Shown in pieces: positions 1 to 6,907 of a stretch of 19,422 bases of DNA (positions are counted from its first letter, which is position 1; each line of letters starts with the position of its first letter). The notes beneath the pieces are model-generated. The model searched no databases and was not told where the DNA came from. It was given only the letters and a program-made list of their open reading frames with translations. The DNA is from an uncultured Desulfobulbaceae bacterium (lineage in GTDB: Bacteria > Desulfobacterota > Desulfobulbia > Desulfobulbales > Desulfobulbaceae): positions 1 through 19,422 of the forward strand of contig CALZIH010000033.1 of the NCBI GenBank assembly GCA_945787305.1. The letters run 5' to 3'. Both the position numbers and the translations under genes were made by a program.

Positions 1-940
1 CGCAATCCAGCAGACCCAGGCCGAAAATGACCGTTATCAGCCCCATCTGGCTGATGCTTGAAGCGCCAAGCACAGCACCCGGCTGTTTGCGTTGCAGCCC
101 GGTGATCACCCCGTATATTGCGGCCAGGGCGCCAGCAGTAATAAACAGAGCCGCCCCCTGTGGACAGTCCGTTCGGCCAAGGGGCAGGAAACGCAGCCAA
201 CCAAGGATGCCGGCATTGACCATGGCCCCGGCCAGAACAGCGGCTGCCGGAGCGGGCGTTGCCTGATAGGCAGGTATCATCCAACCGTGGAGAGGAATGG
301 CGCCTATTTTGACCCCAAAACCGATGAAGAGCAGGGTTACGGTCAGAGGGTGGTAAGAAATCTCGCTGATTTTTGCAAAGGTAAGATCGCCGGTTGCATG
401 GACCATGAGGATAAGCGCTGTGAACAGGGCCACCTCCCCAACCATCAACAGGAGCAGATAGAGCCTGCCTGCCTTTTTGGCTGCATCGGTTCCTTTGTGA
501 ACGACCAGTCCGTAAGCGGCAAAACTCATCATTGCGAAAAAGAGATAGTAACCAAGCATGCCGCGGGCAAGAATGAGTCCAAAGTTACCGGCCATGGCCA
601 CCAGGAAGAAGACTTGAAAACGAAGTCGATTTTGTACACCTGAACGCAGACTGCGGCAACTCATGCTTGCAAGAAGCCAGAGAAAGGCGGATAGCAAGAG
701 AAACGTGCGGCCGCTGGCATCAAGGCCCATGTGGCTGCCCATGAAAAACCAGCCCACTTCAACAACCATATCAACAGGGATGGTCAAGGCGGCAATCAAG
801 GCCGGTACTGTTGCCCAAGGGAGCAACCGTGTAGCTGTTCTCGAAAACGGTGTGCCGTACAAAGTCGCCAACAACAATGGCGTACCCGCCGCCAGTGACA
901 GAAGCACCACCTGGAACATCTGTAGCTCAGGGGAAATCAT
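1..940 (-). CDS. Third NuoM/MrpD-like antiporter subunit (partial, C-terminus beyond window)
   Basis: This is a membrane subunit of the proton-conducting antiporter family (complex I NuoL/M/N, MrpA/D), last visible gene of the Mrp-like operon. The ATG at 940 overlaps the stop of the preceding gene as ATGA, and the frame stays open through 313 codons to the left edge. Almost the whole product is hydrophobic helices. Family landmarks are visible: a lysine-histidine helix near residues 211-218 (GVKIGAIPLHGW) and a later SSISQMG segment near 294-300. Oddly, the helix-5 glutamate of the neighbour (FYEML) corresponds to alanine here (FFAMM, about residue 136), and the broken-helix lysine (VVKAG) to asparagine (MVNAG, residue 242). 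It may therefore be a structural or partly inactive channel subunit. Family assignment is confident; the exact orthologue and the activity are not. Confidence 0.85.
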   Translation of the reverse strand, partial: MISPELQMFQVVLLSLAAGTPLLLATLYGTPFSRTATRLLPWATVPALIAALTIPVDMVVEVGWFFMGSHMGLDASGRTFLLLSAFLWLLASMSCRSLRSGVQNRLRFQVFFLVAMAGNFGLILARGMLGYYLFFAMMSFAAYGLVVHKGTDAAKKAGRLYLLLLMVGEVALFTALILMVHATGDLTFAKISEISYHPLTVTLLFIGFGVKIGAIPLHGWMIPAYQATPAPAAAVLAGAMVNAGILGWLRFLPLGRTDCPQGAALFITAGALAAIYGVITGLQRKQPGAVLGASSISQMGLITVIFGLGLLDC

Positions 941-2433
941 AGGCCGTATTCCCTGACAATGAAGCGAACCCAGGCCAGCGGACTGATATTGGCATTAGCC
1001 ACCACACCGGCAAGTAAGACGATGGTTGCGGTGATAAGTGGAGGCACAAGGAGCATCAGGCGGGTTTCAAAACGCCCGGAGTACTGCTCTTGGGGCCATG
1101 GCCCTTGCTGTTCTTCAAACCAGGCCCTGGTAAGAATCGGTAGAAAATACCAGCCGTTGAGGAGGCTGCTTATGGCAAGAACGGCGACCATCCACCAGTT
1201 TCCATCGGCAATGCCGCCGAGGCCGAGATACCACTTGCTGATAAAACCAACCGTAGGCGGGATACCGATCATGCCGAACGCACCGACGGAAAACGCGATC
1301 ATGGTCCATGGCATGCGGCGGGCCACACCGTTCATTTCGCTGATGCGATGAATACCAAGGGTTTCAGCAAGGTTTCCGGCACAGAAAAACAGCGTAATCT
1401 TCATCAACCCTTGGTGGACAAGGTGGACCAGACCGCCAATGACCGCAAGTGGCTGGTCAATCAGGCTTATGCCAAGAGCAATATAAGATACCTGACTGAT
1501 CGTAGAAAAGGCGAGCCGTCGTTTGAGATCGTCCTGTTGCAGTGCCCGTATGGAGCCATAGAGGATGGTGATGGAGGCGACGGCGGTGAGCAGGGGTAGC
1601 AGGCCGAGAAGTTTCAGGTTGTTGACACCGTAGACATCAAGGACAATTCGGATAATGCCAAAGGCTCCGGCCTTGACAACGGCGACGGCATGAAGAAGGG
1701 CGCTCACCGGTGCCGGTGCAACCATGGCCTGGGGCAGCCAACCGTGGAGGGGCACAAGCGCTGCCTTGACACCGACCCCGATTATAAGCAGGACAAAGAT
1801 CAGGGATAGGGTTGTGGGGTGTGCATCAATAAAAGAAGGGGAAAAGCCGGTTATCGAAAAATCTGTCGGTCCGACGATGGTCTGAAGCCAGAGGACGGCA
1901 AAGAGAAATACCGCACCACCGCCGAGCGCATAAATGAGGTAATTACGACCTGCCAGCAGGGCTTTATCGGTGCCACGATGGATAATCAGTGGATAGGTGG
2001 TCAGGGTGAGCATTTCGTAAAAAAGGAGAAAGGTAACCAGATTGCCGGCTAAGGCTATGCCAATGGTTACGGTCACGCAGAGGCTGAAATAGCCGAAAAA
2101 ATGGCTACGGTTCGGTGAACCTTCCAAGTAGCCTATCGCATAGACGGTGGTGAGCAGCCACAGGACGCTTGAGAGTGTAGCAAACAGGGCGGATAGGGGG
2201 TCACCGTTGAGCAGGAGTTCGACGCCCGGGATAATCTCCAAACGGATTTCAAAACTGTAGCCGTAATAAATACCAATGACCATGATTGTGATCAGTGATA
2301 TTTTTATTATCGATCCGCAGAGATTGAGAATGGTTCGCAGCCGATGTTTTTTCTCCGGCAGGGCAAAGATGATGATGCCTGGGATAAAGGAACTGAGCAA
2401 TACGGCGACCAGAAGCCATTGTCCCCAGTTCAT
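937..2433 (-). CDS. NuoM/MrpD-like proton-conducting antiporter subunit (second copy)
   Basis: This is a 498-residue polytopic membrane protein of the NuoM/MrpD family, expected to form one proton or cation channel of the Mrp-like complex. Conserved charged residues are all visible: E140 (LLFYEML) in the helix-5 position, K223 and H230 (GVGVKAALVPLHGWLP), K254 (VVKAG), and H340 with K345 (HQGLMK). The ATG at 2433 was chosen because it overlaps the upstream stop as ATGA and starts a typical hydrophobic N-terminus; the longer reading from 2553 only adds a Pro/His-rich shadow of the neighbouring gene. Its own stop overlaps the start of the next antiporter-like gene, again as ATGA, so translation is probably coupled. 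Length fits the family (about 490-510). It could equally be named MrpD-like or MrpA-N-like; it is the best catalytic candidate besides the first copy. Confidence 0.9.
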   Translation of the reverse strand: MNWGQWLLVAVLLSSFIPGIIIFALPEKKHRLRTILNLCGSIIKISLITIMVIGIYYGYSFEIRLEIIPGVELLLNGDPLSALFATLSSVLWLLTTVYAIGYLEGSPNRSHFFGYFSLCVTVTIGIALAGNLVTFLLFYEMLTLTTYPLIIHRGTDKALLAGRNYLIYALGGGAVFLFAVLWLQTIVGPTDFSITGFSPSFIDAHPTTLSLIFVLLIIGVGVKAALVPLHGWLPQAMVAPAPVSALLHAVAVVKAGAFGIIRIVLDVYGVNNLKLLGLLPLLTAVASITILYGSIRALQQDDLKRRLAFSTISQVSYIALGISLIDQPLAVIGGLVHLVHQGLMKITLFFCAGNLAETLGIHRISEMNGVARRMPWTMIAFSVGAFGMIGIPPTVGFISKWYLGLGGIADGNWWMVAVLAISSLLNGWYFLPILTRAWFEEQQGPWPQEQYSGRFETRLMLLVPPLITATIVLLAGVVANANISPLAWVRFIVREYGL

Positions 2434-3950
2434 GGCAGTCCTTGAAAAACGACCTGTACCGCTGTCGTACCACCCGTGGCGAGGATGTGCAGGGGCCAGG
2501 GGGCGGCAAGCCCGAGAAGCATGGATATGAGGGCAAGCGCTAATGCCGGCCATTCCATGAGCGGGGACGGTGGAGTGGATGATGTAAATGAAAAGTTTTC
2601 CGGAATGACAAAGAAGCGCGACACGACTCGGAACACATAAATCATCGCCAACAGGCTACCGGTCATTACCACCAGTGCCCACCACCATTGCGAGGAGTTC
2701 AGCGCTGAGCTGAGCAGTAACCATTTGACAATGAAACCACCCGACGGCGGCAGTCCCATCAGGCTGACCCCGGCGATGCCATAGGCGAAAACCGTAACAG
2801 GCAGGCTGGATCTGGTCCCATAGAGGTCATTGATCCGGTCATGGCCGAAATGGAGAAAGACCGTTCCGGCGGCCATAAACATTGCTGATTTTGCACAGCC
2901 ATGGGCCAGGGCCATGAAAATAACAACGGGCCATATCTGGGCACCTTCCTCGATCCTGGTCAGGGGAAAGGCGATAAACAGATAGCCGAGCTGTGAGACT
3001 GTGGAATAGGCTACCATCAGCTTCAGCCTTTGCTGGAGAATGGCCTGTAACGCTCCCCAGATTACGGCGACCGCACCTAGTGCTCCAATACAATTCAGGG
3101 CCGGCATGGTGATGATGGGGGTGAAGATCTCAAACCAGAATCTGAATAACAGGTAAAACGACGCTTTCACCACCAGGGCTGAAAGAATCGCGCTTACCGG
3201 GGCAAGGGCATTGGCATGGGCCGGGGGCAGCCAAAAGTGGAGTGGAAACAGAGCCGTTTTCAGAATGAGACCGACACTCATCAGGGCGAGAGCTGCGCGA
3301 ATTCCTGAGCCGTTGAGCGGAAGATTGTGCAGGAGATCCAGGTCAAGCACTCCGGTTGAGCGGTAGAGAAACACGACGCCCAGCAGGTAGCTGAGAGATC
3401 CCAGCAGGCTGATCAGCAGGTAGCGAAAAGAGGCAAGCTGTGATGCCGGTTTGCCGGAAAGTGCCGCCAGCGAAGCAGCGGAGATACCTATAAGTTCCAA
3501 AGTGACATAGAGGTTAAAGATATCGTTGGCAAGAAATAATCCATTGAGTCCGGCGAGCAACAGCAGCCACAGGGGCCAGAAATATCGTTGTTGCCGTTGG
3601 TGATGAGCGGCGTGGACTGCATCGACAATACGGTAGGAAAAGTATCCCCGGGCGTATAAGGTGATGGCAAGGCCGGTGATTGCGGTCAGCAGTAACATAA
3701 GTAGGGCAGGGCCATCGGCGCGGAGGGTAATGCCAAGCGGTGGCTGCCAGCCACCCATGTGAGAGCGCATCGGACCGAAGGCGACAAGTTGTCCTGTCAT
3801 GAAGCATACCGCGACTAGGTTACATAGGGACGTTATCAGGGCAACGGCGAAGGTCTTGCGACTCAACAAAAAACAGATCAGGCCCCCGGCCAGAGGGAGC
3901 ATAATGGGCATGATCATCCATGCGGATGCGGCAGGTTGCAAGAGCGTCAC
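2430..3950 (-). CDS. mrpD: Na+/H+ antiporter subunit MrpD (MnhD)
   Basis: This is a 506-residue polytopic antiporter subunit directly after mrpC, the usual position for MrpD. In the family this subunit carries protons and/or cations across the membrane. The expected charged residues are present: E152 (LYVTLELIG), K231 and H238 (LILKTALFPLHFWLP), K262 (LVVKASF), and H350 with K354 (AHGCAKSAMF). The start is a GTG at 3950 overlapping the mrpC stop as GTGA. Its stop overlaps the ATG of the second copy. About 14 hydrophobic helices are expected. Residues near 109-123 form a His/Gln/Arg-rich loop (AAHHQRQQRYF) of unknown meaning. Assignment to the MrpD group rather than NuoM rests on the mrpC neighbour and the operon content. 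Confidence 0.92.
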   Translation of the reverse strand: MTLLQPAASAWMIMPIMLPLAGGLICFLLSRKTFAVALITSLCNLVAVCFMTGQLVAFGPMRSHMGGWQPPLGITLRADGPALLMLLLTAITGLAITLYARGYFSYRIVDAVHAAHHQRQQRYFWPLWLLLLAGLNGLFLANDIFNLYVTLELIGISAASLAALSGKPASQLASFRYLLISLLGSLSYLLGVVFLYRSTGVLDLDLLHNLPLNGSGIRAALALMSVGLILKTALFPLHFWLPPAHANALAPVSAILSALVVKASFYLLFRFWFEIFTPIITMPALNCIGALGAVAVIWGALQAILQQRLKLMVAYSTVSQLGYLFIAFPLTRIEEGAQIWPVVIFMALAHGCAKSAMFMAAGTVFLHFGHDRINDLYGTRSSLPVTVFAYGIAGVSLMGLPPSGGFIVKWLLLSSALNSSQWWWALVVMTGSLLAMIYVFRVVSRFFVIPENFSFTSSTPPSPLMEWPALALALISMLLGLAAPWPLHILATGGTTAVQVVFQGLP

Positions 3951-4282
3951 CGTCGGGATTCCTTTACATCCTGAACCTTTTTTTTCCGTTCAAGCAGATC
4001 GAGGTTTGAGGATTCCTGAACACGGCAGGCAAGGATCAGAGCAAGGGCCGTGACACTTACCGAGACGACAATGCCGGTTAAAACCATGGCGTGCGGTACG
4101 GGGTCGATTTCTCCCAGATCAGAGGGGCGATATGCGGTGGCGACAAGAACCAGAAAAACGCCGGTGGACATGACATTGACGGATAGAATTTTTCGCAGCG
4201 GATGGGAGTGGATAATCAGGGTGAAGAGTCCCATGACAAACAGTATCAGGCCGGTCAAGCTGTAGAGTAGCGTTGTTATCAT
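3947..4282 (-). CDS. mrpC: Na+/H+ antiporter subunit MrpC (MnhC, NuoK-like)
   Basis: This is a small three-helix subunit homologous to NuoK, part of the core of the antiporter complex between MrpB and MrpD. The segment DPVPHAMVLTGIVVSVSV (about residues 60-77) is the hallmark of MnhC/MrpC. The protein has 111 residues from the ATG at 4282. That start is preferred to a TTG six bases upstream because a GGAG motif sits seven bases before the ATG but only one base before the TTG. Unlike its neighbours it starts just after, rather than within, the mrpB stop. Its stop overlaps the GTG of mrpD. The C-terminal 20 residues are highly charged (LLERKKK) and probably cytoplasmic. Confidence 0.92.
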   Translation of the reverse strand: MITTLLYSLTGLILFVMGLFTLIIHSHPLRKILSVNVMSTGVFLVLVATAYRPSDLGEIDPVPHAMVLTGIVVSVSVTALALILACRVQESSNLDLLERKKKVQDVKESRR

Positions 4283-4284
4283 GG

Positions 4285-5037
4285 TCAATCTCCGTTGCCG
4301 GTTGGGTCGGTAGAAGTGTACTGCTCCCGGTCCTCGCCTTCTGGCCGGCCACCGGCGAAAAGCGATGCCAGAGTAAGGCCGATGGAGACAGCGCAGGCCG
4401 CCTCAACGATCAGGATCAGCCAGCCGGCGGTGGTAACAGGGTAGTGAAGCAGCTCGCCGGTGAGAGCAAGGCACAACAGTGCGACGCCGACAAAGGTTAG
4501 CGGCCCAAGTACCAGGCCGAGACGGACCGGAAATGCCGAGATTGTACGAATCCATGGTGGTTCAGTCAGTAAAATCAGGACTCCGGCAGCGCCGAAAATA
4601 GCGCCCCCCTGGAATGCACCGCCGGCAAGGTGACTTCCCTGCCATACCAGGTAGGCGGCGACCATCACCATTAACGGGGCCAGCAGTCGAACCGTGCCCG
4701 TCTGGATCGGACTTATATCCGGTTCTTGTTCAGGCAAAGGAGCCATTGTCAGGGACCAGGCCCCAATGACGGCCAGGAGTAGAACCATGACTTCGAGCAA
4801 GGTGTCATAACCTCGAAAATTTAGCAGGACTGCCGTTACCGGACTCTCGACGCCACTGTCTTCCTGATGGTGGGCAACCTGATCTGTCAGCCCGAGGATG
4901 TTTGCTGGACTGGTACTTATAATGGCACCCAAGACAAGGAACAGGCAGAAAACAAGAAGAAGCAGCAGTCGCTGGAAACCGTCAAGTCGCTTGTGTCTGT
5001 TTTTTGTTCGCTTCATGATCTTTTTCTCTGTACTCAT
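4285..5037 (-). CDS. mrpB: MrpA-tail/MrpB fusion subunit (MbhE + MnhB domains)
   Basis: This protein has about 250 residues, against roughly 140 for ordinary MnhB, because it joins two modules. Residues about 25-100 contain a hydrophobic helix and NFRGYDTLLE (73-82), which match the extreme C-terminus of MrpA (the MbhE part in archaeal membrane-bound hydrogenases). Residues about 112-225 are the MnhB domain, with GSHLAGGAFQGGAI (134-147) and four membrane helices. A charged linker (EQEPDISP) lies between them. The start is uncertain: ATG 5037 has AAGG ten bases upstream, ATG 5016 would remove seven residues, and a GTG at 5058 also exists. The gene overlaps the end of the DUF4040 gene by tens of bases. 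A role in assembling the ion path of the complex is inferred from the family. Confidence 0.88.
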   Translation of the reverse strand: MSTEKKIMKRTKNRHKRLDGFQRLLLLLVFCLFLVLGAIISTSPANILGLTDQVAHHQEDSGVESPVTAVLLNFRGYDTLLEVMVLLLAVIGAWSLTMAPLPEQEPDISPIQTGTVRLLAPLMVMVAAYLVWQGSHLAGGAFQGGAIFGAAGVLILLTEPPWIRTISAFPVRLGLVLGPLTFVGVALLCLALTGELLHYPVTTAGWLILIVEAACAVSIGLTLASLFAGGRPEGEDREQYTSTDPTGNGD

Positions 5038-5311
5038 CACTGTCAAGCCTTCGTTCACCTTTGCGAGCCCGATTCATCCGTCTGAGGGCGGAAAGAAAGA
5101 GCGGACCTGTCAGGCCGGCGCCGAGGGCCGCTTCGGCCAGAGCCACATCCGGCGCCCGCATTCTTACCCAGGCAATAGCCATCAGGAGGCCAAAGGAAAT
5201 AAAGAGAACAACCGCCTTGAATATGTCTTCGGTATCAAGGAGGCACCAGGCCAGCCATAACATGGTCAGGACCAGCAGGATGTCAAAGACGGTGAGGATG
5301 TGATAGGTCAT
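4982..5311 (-). CDS. Stand-alone MrpA C-terminal subunit (DUF4040, MbhD-like)
   Basis: This is a 109-residue membrane protein with three hydrophobic helices and the segment RAPDVALAEAALGAG (about residues 52-66), which identifies the DUF4040 region. In canonical Mrp systems that region is fused into the C-terminus of MrpA, while in Mbh-type complexes it is a separate subunit (MbhD), as here. The ATG at 5311 forms an ATGA overlap with the mrpG stop and is preferred to a GTG four codons upstream. The last 30 residues are strongly basic and acidic (RRMNRARKGERR) and lack membrane character. They lie in the stretch overlapping the next gene, so the C-terminus may be under little constraint. Confidence 0.88.
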   Translation of the reverse strand: MTYHILTVFDILLVLTMLWLAWCLLDTEDIFKAVVLFISFGLLMAIAWVRMRAPDVALAEAALGAGLTGPLFLSALRRMNRARKGERRLDSDEYREKDHEANKKQTQAT

Positions 5312-5610
5312 GGTCGTTTCCACGGTTGAATTTTTTTTTGCATAGCGCTTCGGGCGATGAGATGGCAGGAAGCGGAACTTGCCACCAGGACCAGTAACCA
5401 GATAAGCAGAAGCTTGGCGGTTACAGCCCAGCTGTCAGATTGCAGGGCAAGGCCGCAAATGATACAGCCCAGACCAACGTTATCTGCCTTGGTGAGCGCA
5501 TGCAGTCGGGTATAGACATCGGGAAAGCGAAGCAATCCCACGGTGCCGGAGAGGAAAAAGGGCAGGCCCAGGATAATGAGTGCGGTACCGCTAACGGTGA
5601 AGAAATCCAT
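5308..5610 (-). CDS. mrpG: Na+/H+ antiporter subunit MrpG (MnhG)
   Basis: This is a 100-residue, three-helix subunit. The signature GLLRFPDVYTRLHALTKADN (about residues 25-44) is diagnostic of MnhG/PhaG. The start at ATG 5610 has AGGA about nine bases upstream; longer readings from 5700 only translate the end of mrpF in another frame. The gene overlaps the 3' end of mrpF by about 20 bases and hands over to the DUF4040 gene by an ATGA overlap. An eight-base T run (A run on the coding strand) lies just before the start. The subunit is required for assembly of Mrp complexes in studied bacteria; its individual function is not defined. Confidence 0.93.
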   Translation of the reverse strand: MDFFTVSGTALIILGLPFFLSGTVGLLRFPDVYTRLHALTKADNVGLGCIICGLALQSDSWAVTAKLLLIWLLVLVASSASCHLIARSAMQKKIQPWKRP

Positions 5611-5878
5611 GTCTTTTTTTTCCTGAAGGGTGCCAGGTGCGTCTGACAAATGTAATGGTGGCCAGTGCTGACAGCAGTGCAAAAACCAGGGCGATATCAA
5701 TCAGGACGGGGTTTGCCATGCCCTTGCTCAGTAGCAAAAGGATAGCTACCCCGCAGGTGCCGAACAGTTGCGCCGTCATCATCCGATCCACTGTGGACGG
5801 TCCTTTCAATATACGAAACATTCCTGCGGCAATCGCCGGCAGTAACAATAGCGCAAAGATCGTGTGTATGGGGCTCAT
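5591..5878 (-). CDS. mrpF: Na+/H+ antiporter subunit MrpF (MnhF)
   Basis: This is a 95-residue protein with three hydrophobic helices. It has the family pattern GPSTVDRMMTAQ (about residues 26-37) followed by a helix and PVLIDIALVFALLSALAT (57-74). In Mrp complexes MrpF packs with MrpE and MrpG in the membrane. The ATG at 5878 overlaps the mrpE stop (ATGA), supporting translational coupling. Length is normal for the family (85-100). The last 15 residues are basic and cytoplasmic and overlap the start of mrpG. Confidence 0.92.
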   Translation of the reverse strand: MSPIHTIFALLLLPAIAAGMFRILKGPSTVDRMMTAQLFGTCGVAILLLLSKGMANPVLIDIALVFALLSALATITFVRRTWHPSGKKRHGFLHR

Positions 5879-6408
5879 GGGTCTTTCCTTCTTTCAGGAG
5901 ATATCTGCATGAGAACAGCAACATGGTATTCAAGGCCTTGGATACCTGCCCAAATGGGCAGGTCCCGGTCAAGCGTATGGATGATTACCCGGTTTCCATT
6001 CAGCTCCGCACTCAGGGTCCCGGGCAGAAGGCTGATACTGTTGACAAAGAAAATTCTGGCAAGCCCTTGTGGGAGGAACGTTGTATAGGCGACCAGTCCC
6101 GGATTGAGTAGCTGTCGAGCTGAAAGAGCACGTCGCATGACATCAAAACCGCCATGAAAGGATTGCCGGAGAAAGAAGGCGATAAAATACAGGGTGCCGG
6201 TGAGACTAATACGAAACGAAGAAGGGGGCGTCAGCCTGAGGCTCAGACTGGTTGAAAGTAGCACCACTGGTATTCCGATAGCCCAACTCGAAATGTCGGC
6301 ACCGGTCAGGGCAATCCAGACAGCAGAAAAAAATAGAAAACGAGGAAGAGAACGCCGGCAAAAAATATATACTTCCGGACCTTTGGGAAAGCGGTGATCT
6401 CTGATCAT
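5875..6408 (-). CDS. mrpE: Na+/H+ antiporter subunit MrpE (MnhE)
   Basis: This is the first gene of the antiporter operon. From the ATG at 6408 it gives 177 residues; a TTG at 6453 would add 15 residues without a better ribosome site. A short basic N-terminus precedes two or three helices (about 22-58 and 72-85). The conserved C-terminal part includes NPGLVAY (102-108), FFVNSISLLPGTLSAEL (120-136) and VIIHTLD (141-147), typical of the MnhE soluble domain. The position ahead of mrpF and mrpG is the order found in archaeal Mbh-type and split Mrp clusters, not the A-to-G order of Bacillus-type operons. The operon promoter should lie in the 6409-6700 interval. Confidence 0.92.
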   Translation of the reverse strand: MIRDHRFPKGPEVYIFCRRSLPRFLFFSAVWIALTGADISSWAIGIPVVLLSTSLSLRLTPPSSFRISLTGTLYFIAFFLRQSFHGGFDVMRRALSARQLLNPGLVAYTTFLPQGLARIFFVNSISLLPGTLSAELNGNRVIIHTLDRDLPIWAGIQGLEYHVAVLMQISPERRKDP

Positions 6409-6475
6409 GACTCTTGTTCTTTTCCCTCTGTGTGCATGAGTTCTTCTATACAATAACCCATTATTTTATTAGATA

Positions 6476-6503
6476 TTTTTAATATGTTATGAAGCGAAGT
6501 CAA
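6476..6503 (-). promoter_or_regulatory. Candidate promoter of the Mrp-like operon
   Basis: On the minus strand TTGACT (6498-6503) is followed after 16 bases by TAAAAA (6476-6481) in a very A/T-rich stretch about 70-95 bases before the mrpE start. The -35 is good and the -10 is weak, so this is only a candidate. Confidence 0.3.
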
Positions 6504-6640
6504 GGAGTTTCTGCGTAGATGGTGTATCTGTATATGTATGCTTTTGCCATGGGTGGTGTTGCCCTTTCCAGTTGTTTTCTGTAGGGTAATTGATATTTCC
6601 GTGTCAACATGGCGTTTTGATTTTGGGCCGGATAATATGA

Positions 6641-6750
6641 TTGTCGGTGACGTAAAAAGCTTCACCACCGACGGCAGATAGGTCATAACTTGTCGATTTC
6701 CCCTATTGTCCTAATAGGCGTATTTAACTTTTTACGAGGCCATCATGGTT
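6641..6750 (-). repeat. Dispersed palindromic element, copy A (MITE/REP-like)
   Basis: The ends are CGTAAAAAG (6651-6659) and CTTTTTACGA (6728-6737), a terminal inverted repeat about 87 bases apart. Inside is CCACCGACGG, the complement of the core CCGTCGGTGG seen in the other copies. Similarity continues outside the ends (TTGTCGGTG on one side, CATCATGG on the other). This copy is in the same orientation as copy B and opposite to copies C and D. The interior between 6690 and 6725 has diverged most. Confidence 0.7.
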
Positions 6751-6907
6751 GCAGTAATGACACGTCTTCTTATTTTGTAAAACGGAGCAAATGCATTTCC
6801 CGTTGATATTGGTGGGAACGACAGGGAACTTGGTCGAATAGACAGCATGCTCATCAAAATGTTACCTGACACCACTACATGGCATTACCAAATAACAAGG
6901 TTAGTAA

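Larger units (their letters stand above)
6409..6907. other. Intergenic region between divergent mrp operon and diguanylate cyclase
   Basis: No convincing gene lies in these 499 bases. The part nearest mrpE is A/T-rich and holds a candidate promoter. The middle (6641-6750) is one copy of the dispersed palindromic element. The part before the cyclase gene ends in AAGG (6897-6900), seven bases before its ATG. Short open frames on the minus strand have no ribosome site or recognisable product. Confidence 0.6.

Noticed and set aside
92..2052. Plus-strand open frames across the antiporter genes
   Set aside because: They are antisense to clear polytopic membrane proteins and have low-complexity, unrecognisable products.
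1..6408. Membrane-bound [NiFe] hydrogenase operon
   Set aside because: Subunit order resembles the Mbh antiporter half, but no hydrogenase small or large subunit (no CxxC nickel motifs) or ferredoxin subunit is in the window; it might lie beyond the left edge.
6405..6686. Minus-strand frame upstream of mrpE
   Set aside because: It overlaps the A/T-rich promoter region and the element copy A, lacks a ribosome site and resembles no family.
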